DNA of 64,000 bases from Whitmania pigra (Eukaryota; Annelida; Clitellata; Hirudinida; Haemopidae): assembly GCA_021613335.1 (NCBI GenBank), contig JAJTWR010000266.1, positions 2,772,501 to 2,836,500 of the forward strand, given 5' to 3'. The notes under the pieces were generated by a model that was given only the letters and a program-made list of their open reading frames with translations, was not told where the DNA came from and did not search any database. Shown here in pieces: positions 25,501 to 36,300 of this stretch. Made by a program: the position numbers and the translations under genes. How positions within the stretch are numbered: position 1 is the first letter of the stretch; each line of letters opens with the position of its first letter.

Positions 25501-28500
25501 CAATCAATAACTTGGTGATTCAACAATGTGTTCTGAAATTTATTATACCTTTTGTAATCTTCATATTTTGTCATTTGAATTTTTAAATCACTTTAGACAC
25601 AGAATAAACTTTGTGAGATTGAATCTCAGATAAATTATGACTTTCAGAAATTTAAAAGTCACCGGCCAAAAGATCGGCCTCTCGGCAGCTTTGTGCCACA
25701 TCCACAAAACCCTCGCCAACGGTGGCACCTCTTCCGGGCACGTGAACGGAAACAAATCCAACGGACGGAGGTTTAATTTCGTCCTCACGATTGCCAATGT
25801 GGGGGATGTTGAGGCCGTGTTGTGCCGAAAGGGGGAGGCCGTCCTTTTGACGAGGAAGTTTGTGGCTCTCTCAGACAATGAAGAGACTCAGAGGGTTTGC
25901 AAGTCCAATGGCATAGTGACAGAGGTTGGCAATTTATTCTCATTCCTGCTAGTTTATCTTTGTTTAACTTTGTTGAGTATTATTGATGAAAAATGTAATT
26001 TGGACCAATTTTTTGTATTTATGTAGTAGCCATTACTAAATTAACTTAAGTAGGCAATGAAAATTGTAATTTGTAAGATTTTGTTGTATTCGCATTGAAA
26101 CTACCAGGACGGAAAGGTGAACGGCATCACACCCTGCACGAGGATGTTGGGTTGCGCCCACCTTTATCCACACGTGATCCCCGATCCATTTTGCGTGACG
26201 CTGCCTCTGGAGAGCGACGACGAATTCATCATCGTTGCCAACTCATCGTTCTGGAAATACGTGCCCTACGAGGAAGCAGTGGAAGAGGCCTACGACATCG
26301 GAAATCCAGTCGTCGCCTCGAAGCATCTCCAGGACTTGGCCGAATGCTACGGCTCCAAGGAAAACATAGCGGTACTCGTCCTTAGGCTGAACACTGAACC
26401 AGGTTTTTTCCAGGATTTGTTTTGATGCAAGTTGAAAATAATTTGTCAGCACACTTCTGTCAGAGACTTGTAAGTGTGGTTAATGTTGTATGTTATCCCT
26501 TTAATCCTTTCAATTGTTTTAACGCTTTATTTCTTAATTGTAAATTTCATATCAGTTCATTAATTCTAAAGCATTCAATTTTAAAGCTGACTATTGAAAC
26601 TTACTTGTGCTAATAAATGAAGATTTAAATAGTAGTTCATTGAATTTTGAGTGGCCATGACATTTTTCATAGGACCTAGCCTTGGGAGACTAAAACCACC
26701 TCACAGGGAAATGTCGGTTGATGATGTTGAAGCAGCCATCCAGCATGACCTTGAGATTGCCCACAAAAGGTCGTCACAAAAGAAACTGATGGGAGGGCAT
26801 TACCAGACAATGAACTTTGTAAAGAACAGGTAAGCAGTGTGACTCTGAGTGTTTTTTCAGTTACTTTTTAAATAATTACTTTAATTTATTTATTAGAAAT
26901 GATTGCCCTATCAAATCTGTAAGTTATCTTTGACTAATTAACACCGACAGGCAATTCTATCCCCAATCATTGTTTCCTGTAAGTAAGACTTTCAACAACA
27001 ACAACAACCACATTGAAGCTGTCACTCCACCAGCCAACATTAACAACCACAAATTAGAAACAGTCAAAGCTTTGCCCCTGGAATCCAAGATTCAGAACGT
27101 AAGTGGCACGTTGAACAACAGTCCCCCACAAACAAAAGTTGTAACTTTCCAATCCGGAGGTTTCAACAATTCCTATTCGAGTCAGTCACAAACCTCACCC
27201 AGTAACAGCAGCTGCCTGAGCAGTTCGAGCAAGGTGGCGAAGAATTCGTACTCCGAGTTGAACTCTTCCAGCACCACTTCCCGTGGTTCGTCGATGGAGG
27301 GCAGCGTCAGCTTCGTGCACAACAACCATTTGAGCAGATCCCAGATGTACGAACTTCATTCTACTGATTCGACGCAAGCCAGTAGCAGCAGTTGCCATGA
27401 CAGCGGCAGCTGCAATTCCACTCCGTCTTGGTCCTCACTTCCAGGGCAATCACATGAGTCTGATGCCAAGATCCACCCCCCATTATCTCCATCAGTAAAA
27501 CCTGATGAAATCTTCAAAACCACCACCACCCATTCAAAACCCCCTTTGGCTCCGTCAAACTCAACCGTCTGGGAAGTGAGCGTTCACGCATCAGTTCGCG
27601 ATGCATCTCCATCGCCGGTGAGAAGAGACGAAAGCACGGAAGAGATGGACTTTCCAAACCACCTTAGAGTTGATGGATCGCCTCATGGCAGGAGAAACTC
27701 CAAGACTAAGTTACCAAATGTTCCTTCGAGGCCTCAGTCAAGATTTATTAAGAAGTCTTCAGCTCTGGAAGCCTTGAACTCAACTTCTTTAAGCCAACAG
27801 TCACAGGCATTCTTGTCTGGAGATTCATTGCTGTATGACAGCCTGTCTCAGCTCAATCCCTCCGACCATCTGAACAAAATCACTTCAGCCAAGGAGAAAA
27901 AACTCTCCATGTACATTGCTTCAAACAAAACGGTGGCCTCACCTAGTACCCATCATCAATATCATCATCATCAGCAGCAGCAGCAACAACAAGTTGCAAA
28001 GTCCCCAATTAGTCCTTCAGAGGCAGATGAAAGCACACAATTTTCAAGGAACTTGAAGGATGAGTTTAAACATTCACAACCTAAGATTCCCAACAACGAC
28101 GAGGTCAGAGATTCTGAAATCATTGAAATCATGACAAGGAAACCTCCACATCCAGCACCAAGAGTGAAGAGAGGTTCAGTCATTAACACGATCGCCATGT
28201 TTGAATCCGCTAGTCCAAGCAAGCCAACTTTGAGACATGATGATGAAATTCCAGAAGACGGCCAGAAATCATGCAGAAGCCCTGACGGTAGGAGCAGGAA
28301 CCCTGATCAGGAGGCCCCGCAGAACTTTGAAGTCCCGAAGGCGACCCTGAATCCCGCAAAGTATCAACTCAAGAGCACCGCCAGACCGTTAGAAATACGA
28401 ACAAACACTGACAAGGTCAACAAACCATCTGCGATCATCAGGTCTTCTTACGTTGCAAACATCCGGGCTCTCCCAAAGTCACGTTTTGAGTTTAATTTGG

Positions 28501-28568
28501 AGAAGAATAATAATTTTAAGAGGGAACAGGACAGATCAATTAAACCCTATGAAATTGCTAAATTTTGA
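17573..28568 (+). CDS. PHLPP: PH domain leucine-rich repeat protein phosphatase, 19 exons, 1,694 aa
   Basis: PP2C-type Ser/Thr phosphatase that in other animals dephosphorylates the hydrophobic motif of Akt and PKC. Exons: 17573-18062, 18537-18671, 18785-18963, 19162-19334, 19692-19838, 21019-21352, 21630-21750, 22172-22232, 22677-22772, 23085-23243, 23626-23823, 24114-24276, 24471-24601, 25015-25170, 25289-25483, 25648-25924, 26108-26402, 26673-26829, 26951-28568; all in frame. Order of parts: RA-like domain (to ~165), PH domain (~164-268, GYAQVKKGGMFQQW), a long LRR solenoid (~269-796; for example LQVLHLHNNHLTNLP), PP2C domain (~797-1103) with IFDGGRN (D871) and TPCTRMLGC, then a ~590-residue Ser/Gln/Asn-rich tail with a His/Gln tract. 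Start chosen at 17573 for its good context (ACCATGG); an in-frame ATG at 17489 would add 28 residues. Exon 13 uses donor GTTAGT because the alternative GTGTTA breaks frame into the PP2C domain. The metazoan paralogue (1 or 2) was not resolved. Confidence 0.95.
19639..19691 (+). repeat. ATT-rich tract before the PHLPP exon 5 acceptor
   Basis: ATT triplets in the transcribed sense run to within ~10 bases of the acceptor TTTTTTAG of exon 5. Confidence 0.8.
22022..22150. repeat. Degenerate tandem repeat in PHLPP intron 7
   Basis: A ~36-bp unit made of two ~18-bp halves (ATTCTAAATCACTATTG and ATTCTAAATTAATATTA types) repeated about three and a half times. Confidence 0.85.
22526..22630 (+). repeat. 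ATT microsatellite in PHLPP intron 8
   Basis: Interrupted (ATT)n with ATC and GTT variants, ending ~45 bases before the exon 9 acceptor at 22675-22676. Confidence 0.9.
24845..25010 (+). mobile_element. tRNA-derived SINE-like element with ATT tail, in PHLPP intron 13
   Basis: A-box-like TTATCTCAGAGCG at 24857 and B-box-like GTGTTCGAAACCC at ~24907 lie in tRNA-like spacing. A unique body follows, ending GCCATACAAATAAAA and passing straight into (ATT)n at ~24980-25010. A second, diverged piece of the same family is at 36894-36957. The tail ends at the PHLPP exon 14 acceptor (25013-25014). Target-site duplications were not found. Confidence 0.6.
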
Positions 28569-29410
28569 TGTCATTTCCAAGCGGGATTAAATTTGAGTTT
28601 TGTTAACAAAAAGAATTTATTTTATGTTCTCCATTTATTCATTTGTTCAAGTATCTCTACAAAGACGGCTTCATGACCGTTTAATCGTGTAAAGTCAACT
28701 AGCTCTCAAACTACTGTGGCACACTTATGTGTTAGCAATGGTCATAAAGTAAAATTCTCATGGCAGGAGAATTTATGCATTTATCAGGAAAGTTTTGGTG
28801 AAAAATAATGAACATATGATGAATAGCTTTTTATAATTGTGGGAAACACAAGCAGGTAATTCAGCTGGGTAATTTCCTGCTCCTGGATGTCAACATCAAC
28901 TCCGCATGTTTTAGCCCGAGTCCAAAAGCTAAATTATTGTTTAAGCATAACATCCTTTAGCTTTATAACATGTCACCCACTTGTGTGACGTGCATCTTTG
29001 CAAAACAAGCAACTCTCTGTTTGGTTAAAATTGCGTAGCCAATTTACACCAACAACGGAGCAATAAAACGAGATGCCGGCCAAAGTTCTAGTTTAGTCAT
29101 TAACAACATTTGTGCTTTGTGCACGTCACATGGTTATCGACACTTTTTAGTCACAAACTCATGAGTTTTAAGTTTCTTTTACTAATTTCAACTCCCAGCC
29201 ACTAGAGTGCTGCAAAAATATGAATGTTTGTTGACACAATACTCGTTTATAGATTTTATAAGCATTTCTTAATTTAAATACGACATTAAACAAACAATTG
29301 ATATCTAAACGTTTCAAGCACTAGATTTTTGAAAAGAGAAACAACTGTATCTCTATTACAGCTATATTACACTGCAGCTGAACTTCTAAAGTTCTGAAGT
29401 CAGTTGTTAC
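28569..29410. other. Convergent 3' flanks of PHLPP and peflin
   Basis: No gene. ATTAAA at 28586, ~18 bases after the PHLPP stop, and AATAAA at ~29071 are possible plus-strand polyadenylation signals. The rest is AT-rich and featureless. Confidence 0.5.
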
Positions 29411-30355
29411 TCAGGGCTTGTTCAGTAGGACCATGGTGAGGAAGTCCTCGTATGAAGTGCGGACGCATCCATTCATCTGCGTGTCCCTCTGTCTGAAAGT
29501 GTCCGTGATGCACTTCAAGAGAACACAAGCCTGGATGAAGTTGTCGAGACCCATGCGCTGCCTTGCCATGGGATCGTAACGAGACACAACATGGGTGGCA
29601 AACTGAGGGGAAACCTTGTAGCCCATGGTGTTAAGGGCTGCGTGGGGAGGAATTTTTATGCTGAATATAGATCAGTACAGCAATTCATGACATGGAATAG
29701 ATGTGGAAATGTTACCATAATGGAATTCATTTGCATCTATGAAACCGGATCTATCTCTGTCGTATTGGTCGAATGTTGATTTCCATTGTGTAATGTAATT
29801 CCAAAGCCCCTGAAATTCATTGAGATCTATTTGTCCACTCTGGTCTTTGTCAAACATGCCTAAATTTACAATAAAAATCGTGAAAAGTTAGAAATTGTAA
29901 ATTTAGAAACTTCTTTTCTATTGACTACCTATCATCAGTCGACATGTTTCAGGATTAAAGTGAGTCCAGTTAGCATTAGTAAGTGCTTGTTGTAGCTCGG
30001 TGGTGTTAATACGACCACTTCTGTCCTGATCCACTGACAAAAACCACTGGTAGATATTGGGATCCACACCTGGAGGTGCACCTTTAAGGGAAAAAAATTT
30101 ATTTCCAAAATATACATTTAAAAAATTAAATAACAGCAGCAATGATGCTGACAATAATAATAATAATACATATAAAGTTAAGAGGAGAGTGTAACCTCCC
30201 ATTCCTGGATGGTGATATCCAGATTGTTGATGAGCGTATCCACTCGTTGGAGCGTTGTACTTTACAAACATTTTATTACTATTACAAACCCACAAGATTA
30301 AACTAATTTTATAGAAAAAAATCGCACAACTTACCTGGCCGCCGTATCCAGACAT
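29411..30355 (-). CDS. PEF1: Peflin, penta-EF-hand protein, 202 aa
   Basis: Calcium-binding adaptor of the PEF family; peflin heterodimerises with ALG-2 (PDCD6) at ER exit sites. Exons: 30355-30335, 30259-30196, 30081-29929, 29859-29716, 29637-29411, all in frame. A short Gly/Tyr/His-rich N-terminus (residues 1-31) precedes five EF-hands. EF1 (D46-E57, [12 protein letters not shown]), EF2 (D83-E94) and EF3 (D113-E124, [12 protein letters not shown]) are canonical 12-residue loops; EF4 and EF5 are degenerate, as expected for this family. The linker VDPNIYQWF and the C-terminal block [15 protein letters not shown] favour peflin over ALG-2, although the N-terminal extension is much shorter than the vertebrate one. 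Convergent with PHLPP and divergent from the C3orf38 homologue. Confidence 0.92.
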
Positions 30356-30816
30356 CTTTGTTTGGGAAGGTAAAAGTAAACTTTAGTTAGCAAATAAATT
30401 ATTAGTTTAACGTTTTGCATTTGCATTAAACAAATTTTAAAATATAATTTAGTAAATGTTAGTAGAGCATATGTAAAACGGCAATTGTTTCACATTAGTG
30501 AATAAAATTGTAGACAATAAATTAGCGCAAAATGATGAACAAGGTACACCATTGGATTTAACGAATAAAAATGTTCAACAGTTTTTAAATGCATTAATGA
30601 CTATGATGCTGAAGTCGGTCGTCAAATTTCTTCTCTTTCAGTTACTACATCAATTAATTTACTTTTAAGAGTATTCAAAACTTTACTCAATTTTCCAAAA
30701 TTTGTTGACACTTTAGCTGAGAGGTTCCTCTTTTTCTGTAAAAAGTGCATTGAGGTTCATATGTCACAGCCTCGGTTTCTTGTTTTTATTTTATTCATGG
30801 TTCGTGAAGTTGCAGA
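30356..30816. promoter_or_regulatory. Divergent promoter region of peflin and the C3orf38 homologue
   Basis: Only 461 bp separate the two start codons on opposite strands, so the region must carry both 5' UTRs and is a probable bidirectional promoter (inference). AT-rich, without a recognisable TATA box. Confidence 0.55.
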
Positions 30817-32218
30817 ATGCCTCTGACAGAGCAGGAGAAGCGGGAATTTTCTGACATTTTATGTTTGTTATTGCCTGAGGATGTACTATCGTTGGCAAGA
30901 ACAACAGTGAAAGACCAAGTCAAAATCTTGCACCAAGAAGGTTCTTTTTATTGTTGAATCCTATTGGAACATTTATTTCTAATTTCCTGTTTTTATTGAG
31001 CTGCGATTCTTTTCGTCAGTTTTTGTTTTTTTGTTAAAGTTAATTTAGACCTAGCTCATCATCTTAAGCAAGCTTCTGTTAATGGAAAATTCTAACTGTT
31101 TTGAATTATAAATACGTCCAAGACATTGCAGTCGCCAGGATAAATTAAGACAAATTGTTTTAACATTGTGTGGAGGAAGCATCCACAGCTAAGTCATATT
31201 TTTAATAATCATTGATGGGTTTGATGATGATGATTCAAAGTTTTCAAGCATTTTATATAGTTTTTTTTATGTTATAGCAATGATAGTGCTATTTAGCATT
31301 ACCATTTTAACTGTTTCCATTTCAGAAGCTGTTAATGCCATTCTGTCATACACATTTGATGCTCAAGAACTATTTAGAAGGAAAAAATTGAAGAAAGAGC
31401 ATTTGTTCAAATATTTGTATGGTAGAGGTGTTGGTGATGTAAGCCCTTCAGCAGACAAAAATGCGCTCGTAAAGAGAATTTTAAAGTATTGGGGTTCTGA
31501 AGAGACCTTCGAGGTAAGTTTAGAGTTTGTTGAATTTGCATGCCATTTTCACGATACCACGTAATTGTTTAATAATTTTTTGTAGCTTATGGAAGATGAT
31601 GATGCTCCTCAAGCCTTATTTACAAACAATGCGTCTCATGAAGATGCTGCAAGCCAGCAAGACATTGAAACGCTCAATTGCTGGGCAGACGCGTCGCTGG
31701 TGCCGAACGCACTGGACAGAGAATTTGCCGTAGAGTTTTGCAGATGGTTCTACATGATGCTCAACAATTCCAGGAATACTACAAACAATTCGTCCGGTTT
31801 AACTGCCAACAATTCTACTTTTAACATTTCACACTTCTTTGAAGATTGCAACATGAGGTTGCTCGTGAAGATGCCCAACAATGTAGCAGTCTATTCATTC
31901 AGTGGTGCCGCTGAGGTTACAACCAGGTTACTGAAGTTGGTTTGTGAAGAAGGGGTTTTACTCAACCCCAACCTTTCCGAACGAGGAATCCAGACTTTGT
32001 GCGATGCCTACGGGAGGAAGGTCGTAATCGTCGCCGGCACCGTTCACCACGGAGATTCCATCGGACTGTTCGAGCAGCATTTTGGCCTCGTTAGAGATCC
32101 TGCAGCAGACTTCTCGTGGAAAATAAAATTTACTCGAATTGCTTTCCTGTTCAGTAATAATTCTCAGATCCAACAGGAACCGATTCTCGAATACACGAAA
32201 ACCATGCTGACTCGATAG
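30817..32218 (+). CDS. C3orf38-like protein (DUF4518), 314 aa
   Basis: Homologue of the poorly characterised vertebrate C3orf38 family. Exons: 30817-30940, 31326-31513, 31586-32218, all in frame. The N-terminus (PLTEQEKREFSDILCLLLP) and the segment around AVNAILSYTFDAQELFRRKK and HLFKYLYGRGV match the family as I remember it. The C-terminal half (residues ~120-314) is a compact mixed alpha/beta region, compatible with the NTF2-like fold proposed for this family, and is rich in Asn early on. Length is close to the ~330 aa of the vertebrate protein. An upstream out-of-frame ATG (TTCATGG at 30796) opens a very short uORF. Function is unknown; family assignment is from memory and is the least certain of the gene calls. 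Confidence 0.8.
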
Positions 32219-33334
32219 GCGAACGCCATCCTGCTGCCTTTGAAATTATGCTTTCCGTATACAGTATTTTGTTCTTAAAAGCTATCAGTTGTTTTTAAAA
32301 AATTTGTTACAAACCACATGATCAGAGAAGTATTTTATTTACAATGCTTCAAACATAACAACAAGACAGGAGTTAGGAAGTTGACATATCATCCCATTCA
32401 GTTCAAATGTAAATTCAAGGACTTGTGATCTACTTATGTTCCCATTGAGCATACCACGTCATCTCGTCTCAAGGCTAACATTCATAAACATTCAGCTTTA
32501 CTTTTTATTTATTGTTACCTTTCTTACCAAGTCTTCTTCGGCGTGTTAGGCCGATTCGATCTCCAGAACGTCTACTCGCTGTTATCGTCGTCGTAAGTCG
32601 CTCTTCCGATGCTTAGATTGTAAAACTTTCTGACTGGCTGACCGTGGATATTGTTAATTAGGGTTTTTAAAACAGGATGCTAGTAATAAACTAAAGTCAC
32701 GTTGTGTTTCATTAACATGGAGAATAAACAAGGTGACAAATTAGTATTGCACGTTAAGGTAAAATTATGACAATGTTTGAATATGAGCAGCTTGCATAGG
32801 TTATGAGTATTTGAAGCAAGGTTGAGTCCACTGCATCCTCAAAAATATGAAATCAATTGAATTTCTTAGGCAATTATGACTCACTCTTGAATTAGATTTA
32901 AGGAAAAAAATGTAATCGAACAAATATGAAGGAAAAGCAAGGCAATAAAAACCGTGTAAAAACATTCTGAATTGCTCGAAAAATTCACAATTAAATTTAA
33001 CAAAAAAACGAAATGATTTTCATTTAATTCCACGATTTTTACTGAAATTCTCAAGAATGTTTGACTCTCTGACATCTGCTTTACAAAGATGCAAAGTTGA
33101 CTTGCACAAAAGACCATTATTCTCTTATTCAGTTGTTAGGACAACACCGGTATTTCTAAATAAGAATGCATTTAACGGCACAATTTGGAATGCAAGCGCA
33201 GGTTAGGCATCCATTCCAGGATACAGTATCCATAGAAGCAGACACCAGGGAAGCATTAAGAAAAATCGGTTCAACTTTTCATCCCGTTTGCTAGTTTACT
33301 GCTACTCAATGAAAAGACTGTCCAAGCATGGACT
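32219..33334. other. Convergent 3' flanks of the C3orf38 homologue and the alpha2delta gene
   Basis: No gene. Several plus-strand AATAAA hexamers (~32687, 32723, 32944) and minus-strand ones (TTTATT at ~32504-32513) could end the two transcripts; I cannot choose between them. Confidence 0.5.
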
Positions 33335-36300
33335 TTAGAGTAATTCATAAACTGAAATGATGAAACTGACAGACAGCTTCAGCACCAAGAAACACCAGCA
33401 ATTGTGAGAAAGAGAGACTTGTAGATTGTACTGGCAGGACATGTCGATGTTTCTCAAAGGGGGACACTTTCCCATCCGAGCCAGACTGGACGTCATCGTG
33501 TCCGTGTGCGCGCACGTTCCGTTGATTATTCTGTAGGCTCCGGAGTTTACTATGCTGGAAATATAACTCGAAGAATTTGGCATTTTAAATAAATTGAGAC
33601 TTATAACTTAAGTAATCAGTTGAAAATACAATTTACATAGATCAGTTGAATTAAAGTTAATTTGAAGATCTATTTATTGGTTGGAACCTTTGAGCAATTT
33701 TACAATTGAAATTGAAGAAGAATGTATCCTTGTAATGCTTCCAATTCTCGATGACCAGCAAGAACAAGTTTGTCTTTGGAAGAGCAGTGACGTAGTAAAA
33801 GCCGGACATGCAAGGACCCGACACGTTACCTGTTATCATTCCACTGGGTCCTGTGGTTTGTTGCGATTATAGTGATGATGAATGATGAATGGTCTTTGGT
33901 GAATGTAATGATGAGTTTGACGCTGCCAAAAGCATATTTTTATTATTTTGTTTTGAGAATCTAGCGCTTTAGAAAGGTATAATAATGTTCTGAAAATCAA
34001 AAATCTCAAACTTTCTTACTTCAATTATAATAAAGCGTTTATTAGTTATACACATTTTTGGTCTACAGCAAATATGTTACACCAAAATATCAAACCTAGT
34101 GCAGACTCAACAGCGACATATTTGACAACATCCGTTATGCAGCCATATTGATCTTTAAACTTGGGGATGGGGCCTTTGTTCTTGAAATAGTTGTCCAATT
34201 CTTCAGGGTTCTGAGGAATTCCCTCAAGAGTCACCTAGTCATCAAGTTTTATTAAAATTAGCAAGATATTAACTTATAGCACGATATTAACTTATAGCAC
34301 GATATTAACTTATAGCACGATATTAACTTATAGCACGATATTAACTTATAGCACTCTAGTTAAATTTAAGCTTCCCATGAAAGCATTTATCGAGGATATT
34401 TTGTAATTAATTCTAGTTTTCATCATCCTAGTCATTTTAGGCAGTTCTTACTAACAATTTTATTGTTCTAGAAGCTTTAAAACCTTCTCATAGGAAAGCA
34501 AATCTAATGAAGCCGCTTAAGATGTTATTTATTAGTAAGACACCATATTTTCTTAATCTAAAGATAGTCAAAAGATGACAAATAGAAGTAATTGCAGAGA
34601 AGGACAGCAATCTCAACTTTATGATCTTTTTTGTCAAATCCAGGAAGCACTGACCGACCTTGGTGGCATATGGAGATATCCTGCAAACTCCTTGAAAGTC
34701 TATGGACTCTGTCCTGACAAAGAATCCGTGCTTATAGATAAGGTCCTTCATGATCTCCCCTTCCTTCCGCCCCATGGTCACCCCCTTGTACCGCCTCTCG
34801 TCCAGGTCGTTAGCCATGAGAAAATCGGGATCCGTTATCATGTTCGCCCGGTCGTCAAAAAGGTAGCACCTGGTAAGGGAAGGAGTGGCAATGATGAGAT
34901 TGAAGGGAGCAGAACTCTTTTTTTTAACTTCAGCAAATTTCTTGATGGAAAAGTTTTGATGGATGGCATTAAAAATATTACTGGCAATGATTCCTGCAGA
35001 GGTGAAAGTGTAGAGAAGTTAAAGCTACTTCCATAATGGAAACAAAACTTGTAACTTTAGTTAACAAGATTGTCTGAGAACATCCAAATGTTGAGCGGAT
35101 AGGTTTAGGGCTGCTAGTTCATAAATACCAAACGCACGATCACCACTGAGAGCCCAAAAACATAATGTCTTAAAAAAGGACACCCTGCTATTTCATTCTG
35201 GCTATATTACATCATTATCACTGTTGCCATTGTCATCATTTCGATGGGCCGCCATCTTAAAACAATTTTTCGATACTGAAACCGACCTCGTCTCGCATTC
35301 CTCTCTCCCGTCCGGGCACTTGTACTTCTGTCCGCAAGATTTCTTCCCATCGCTGGCCTGCATCGTTGCCATGGTGATCTCGTGGAACCTCTTGTACAGT
35401 ATGTCGAGGCTGGTCACGGCTTCGACTCGCTCCGTCGCACACCTCGGCAAGCGGCGGTTCGAACCCTTGGCCGTGCTGATGTAACACTGGCCTGTAGAAA
35501 ACGAGTTGGAACTTTGTCATATTAAATTTAAATTTTTTTACTGCCGGTAAAATCTTCATTCAACTTCAGTAATCTTCATTCCGAGCGAACGTCCCCTAAA
35601 TTGGATTGCTTAATCGATTCTGATTCCAAGAAATTTAACCCTTCCTAGAAAAATAAAGTCCAACATTTGGTAACCGCTCGACGAAGTGATAAGATTAACC
35701 GACGATCGTTTCACACGCTTCCTCCTAACCGAGGGTCAAGAAAGAATGACAATGAAAACCCACCACTGATGCAATCCTCATCCTTGGTGCAGACGCAACC
35801 GCTCGGCCACGGTCCGGTCTTTGAAATGTTGTTGCACTGTTCTGTCGTCATGGCGATCATCCCTTCGAACAAGGCTCTGGACATGGTGATGATCTTTCCG
35901 ACACCGGCCGAATCCATGTAAGCGGTGGATATCGCCGTCTTGGTCGGTGCGCTTTTGGCCCGTTGGTACCAATCTCGACTGTGAATTCAATGATTCGATT
36001 AAAGGAAAATGATAAATAAACATAGAAAATAAAGAATACAAAACATAAAACGTGCTGTTATTTTGTTTCATAATTGATAACTCACAATAGCAATCAAACA
36101 ATCGAAAATCAAACATCAAAGTCGGCAGAACTACGGAACTGGAAAGTCAAACCGACGTGGTTGGATCGTAGTTCCTCCTGGATCTGTGGGCAGGGTAAGT
36201 CCTGAAGACACCACTCCTCATGGCCACGTAAGTCCATCTGACGTCTTCGATGCCGTCGAATGATCTGTTCCTCCACAGTTTCTCGACCGGTTGTGATATG

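Noticed and set aside
34265..34354. CRISPR-like array
   Set aside because: Head-to-tail copies with no spacers, in an animal intron; a minisatellite.
35448..35461. B-box-like GGTTCGAACCC
   Set aside because: Lies inside coding exon 19 of the alpha2delta gene with no A box at the right distance; chance match.
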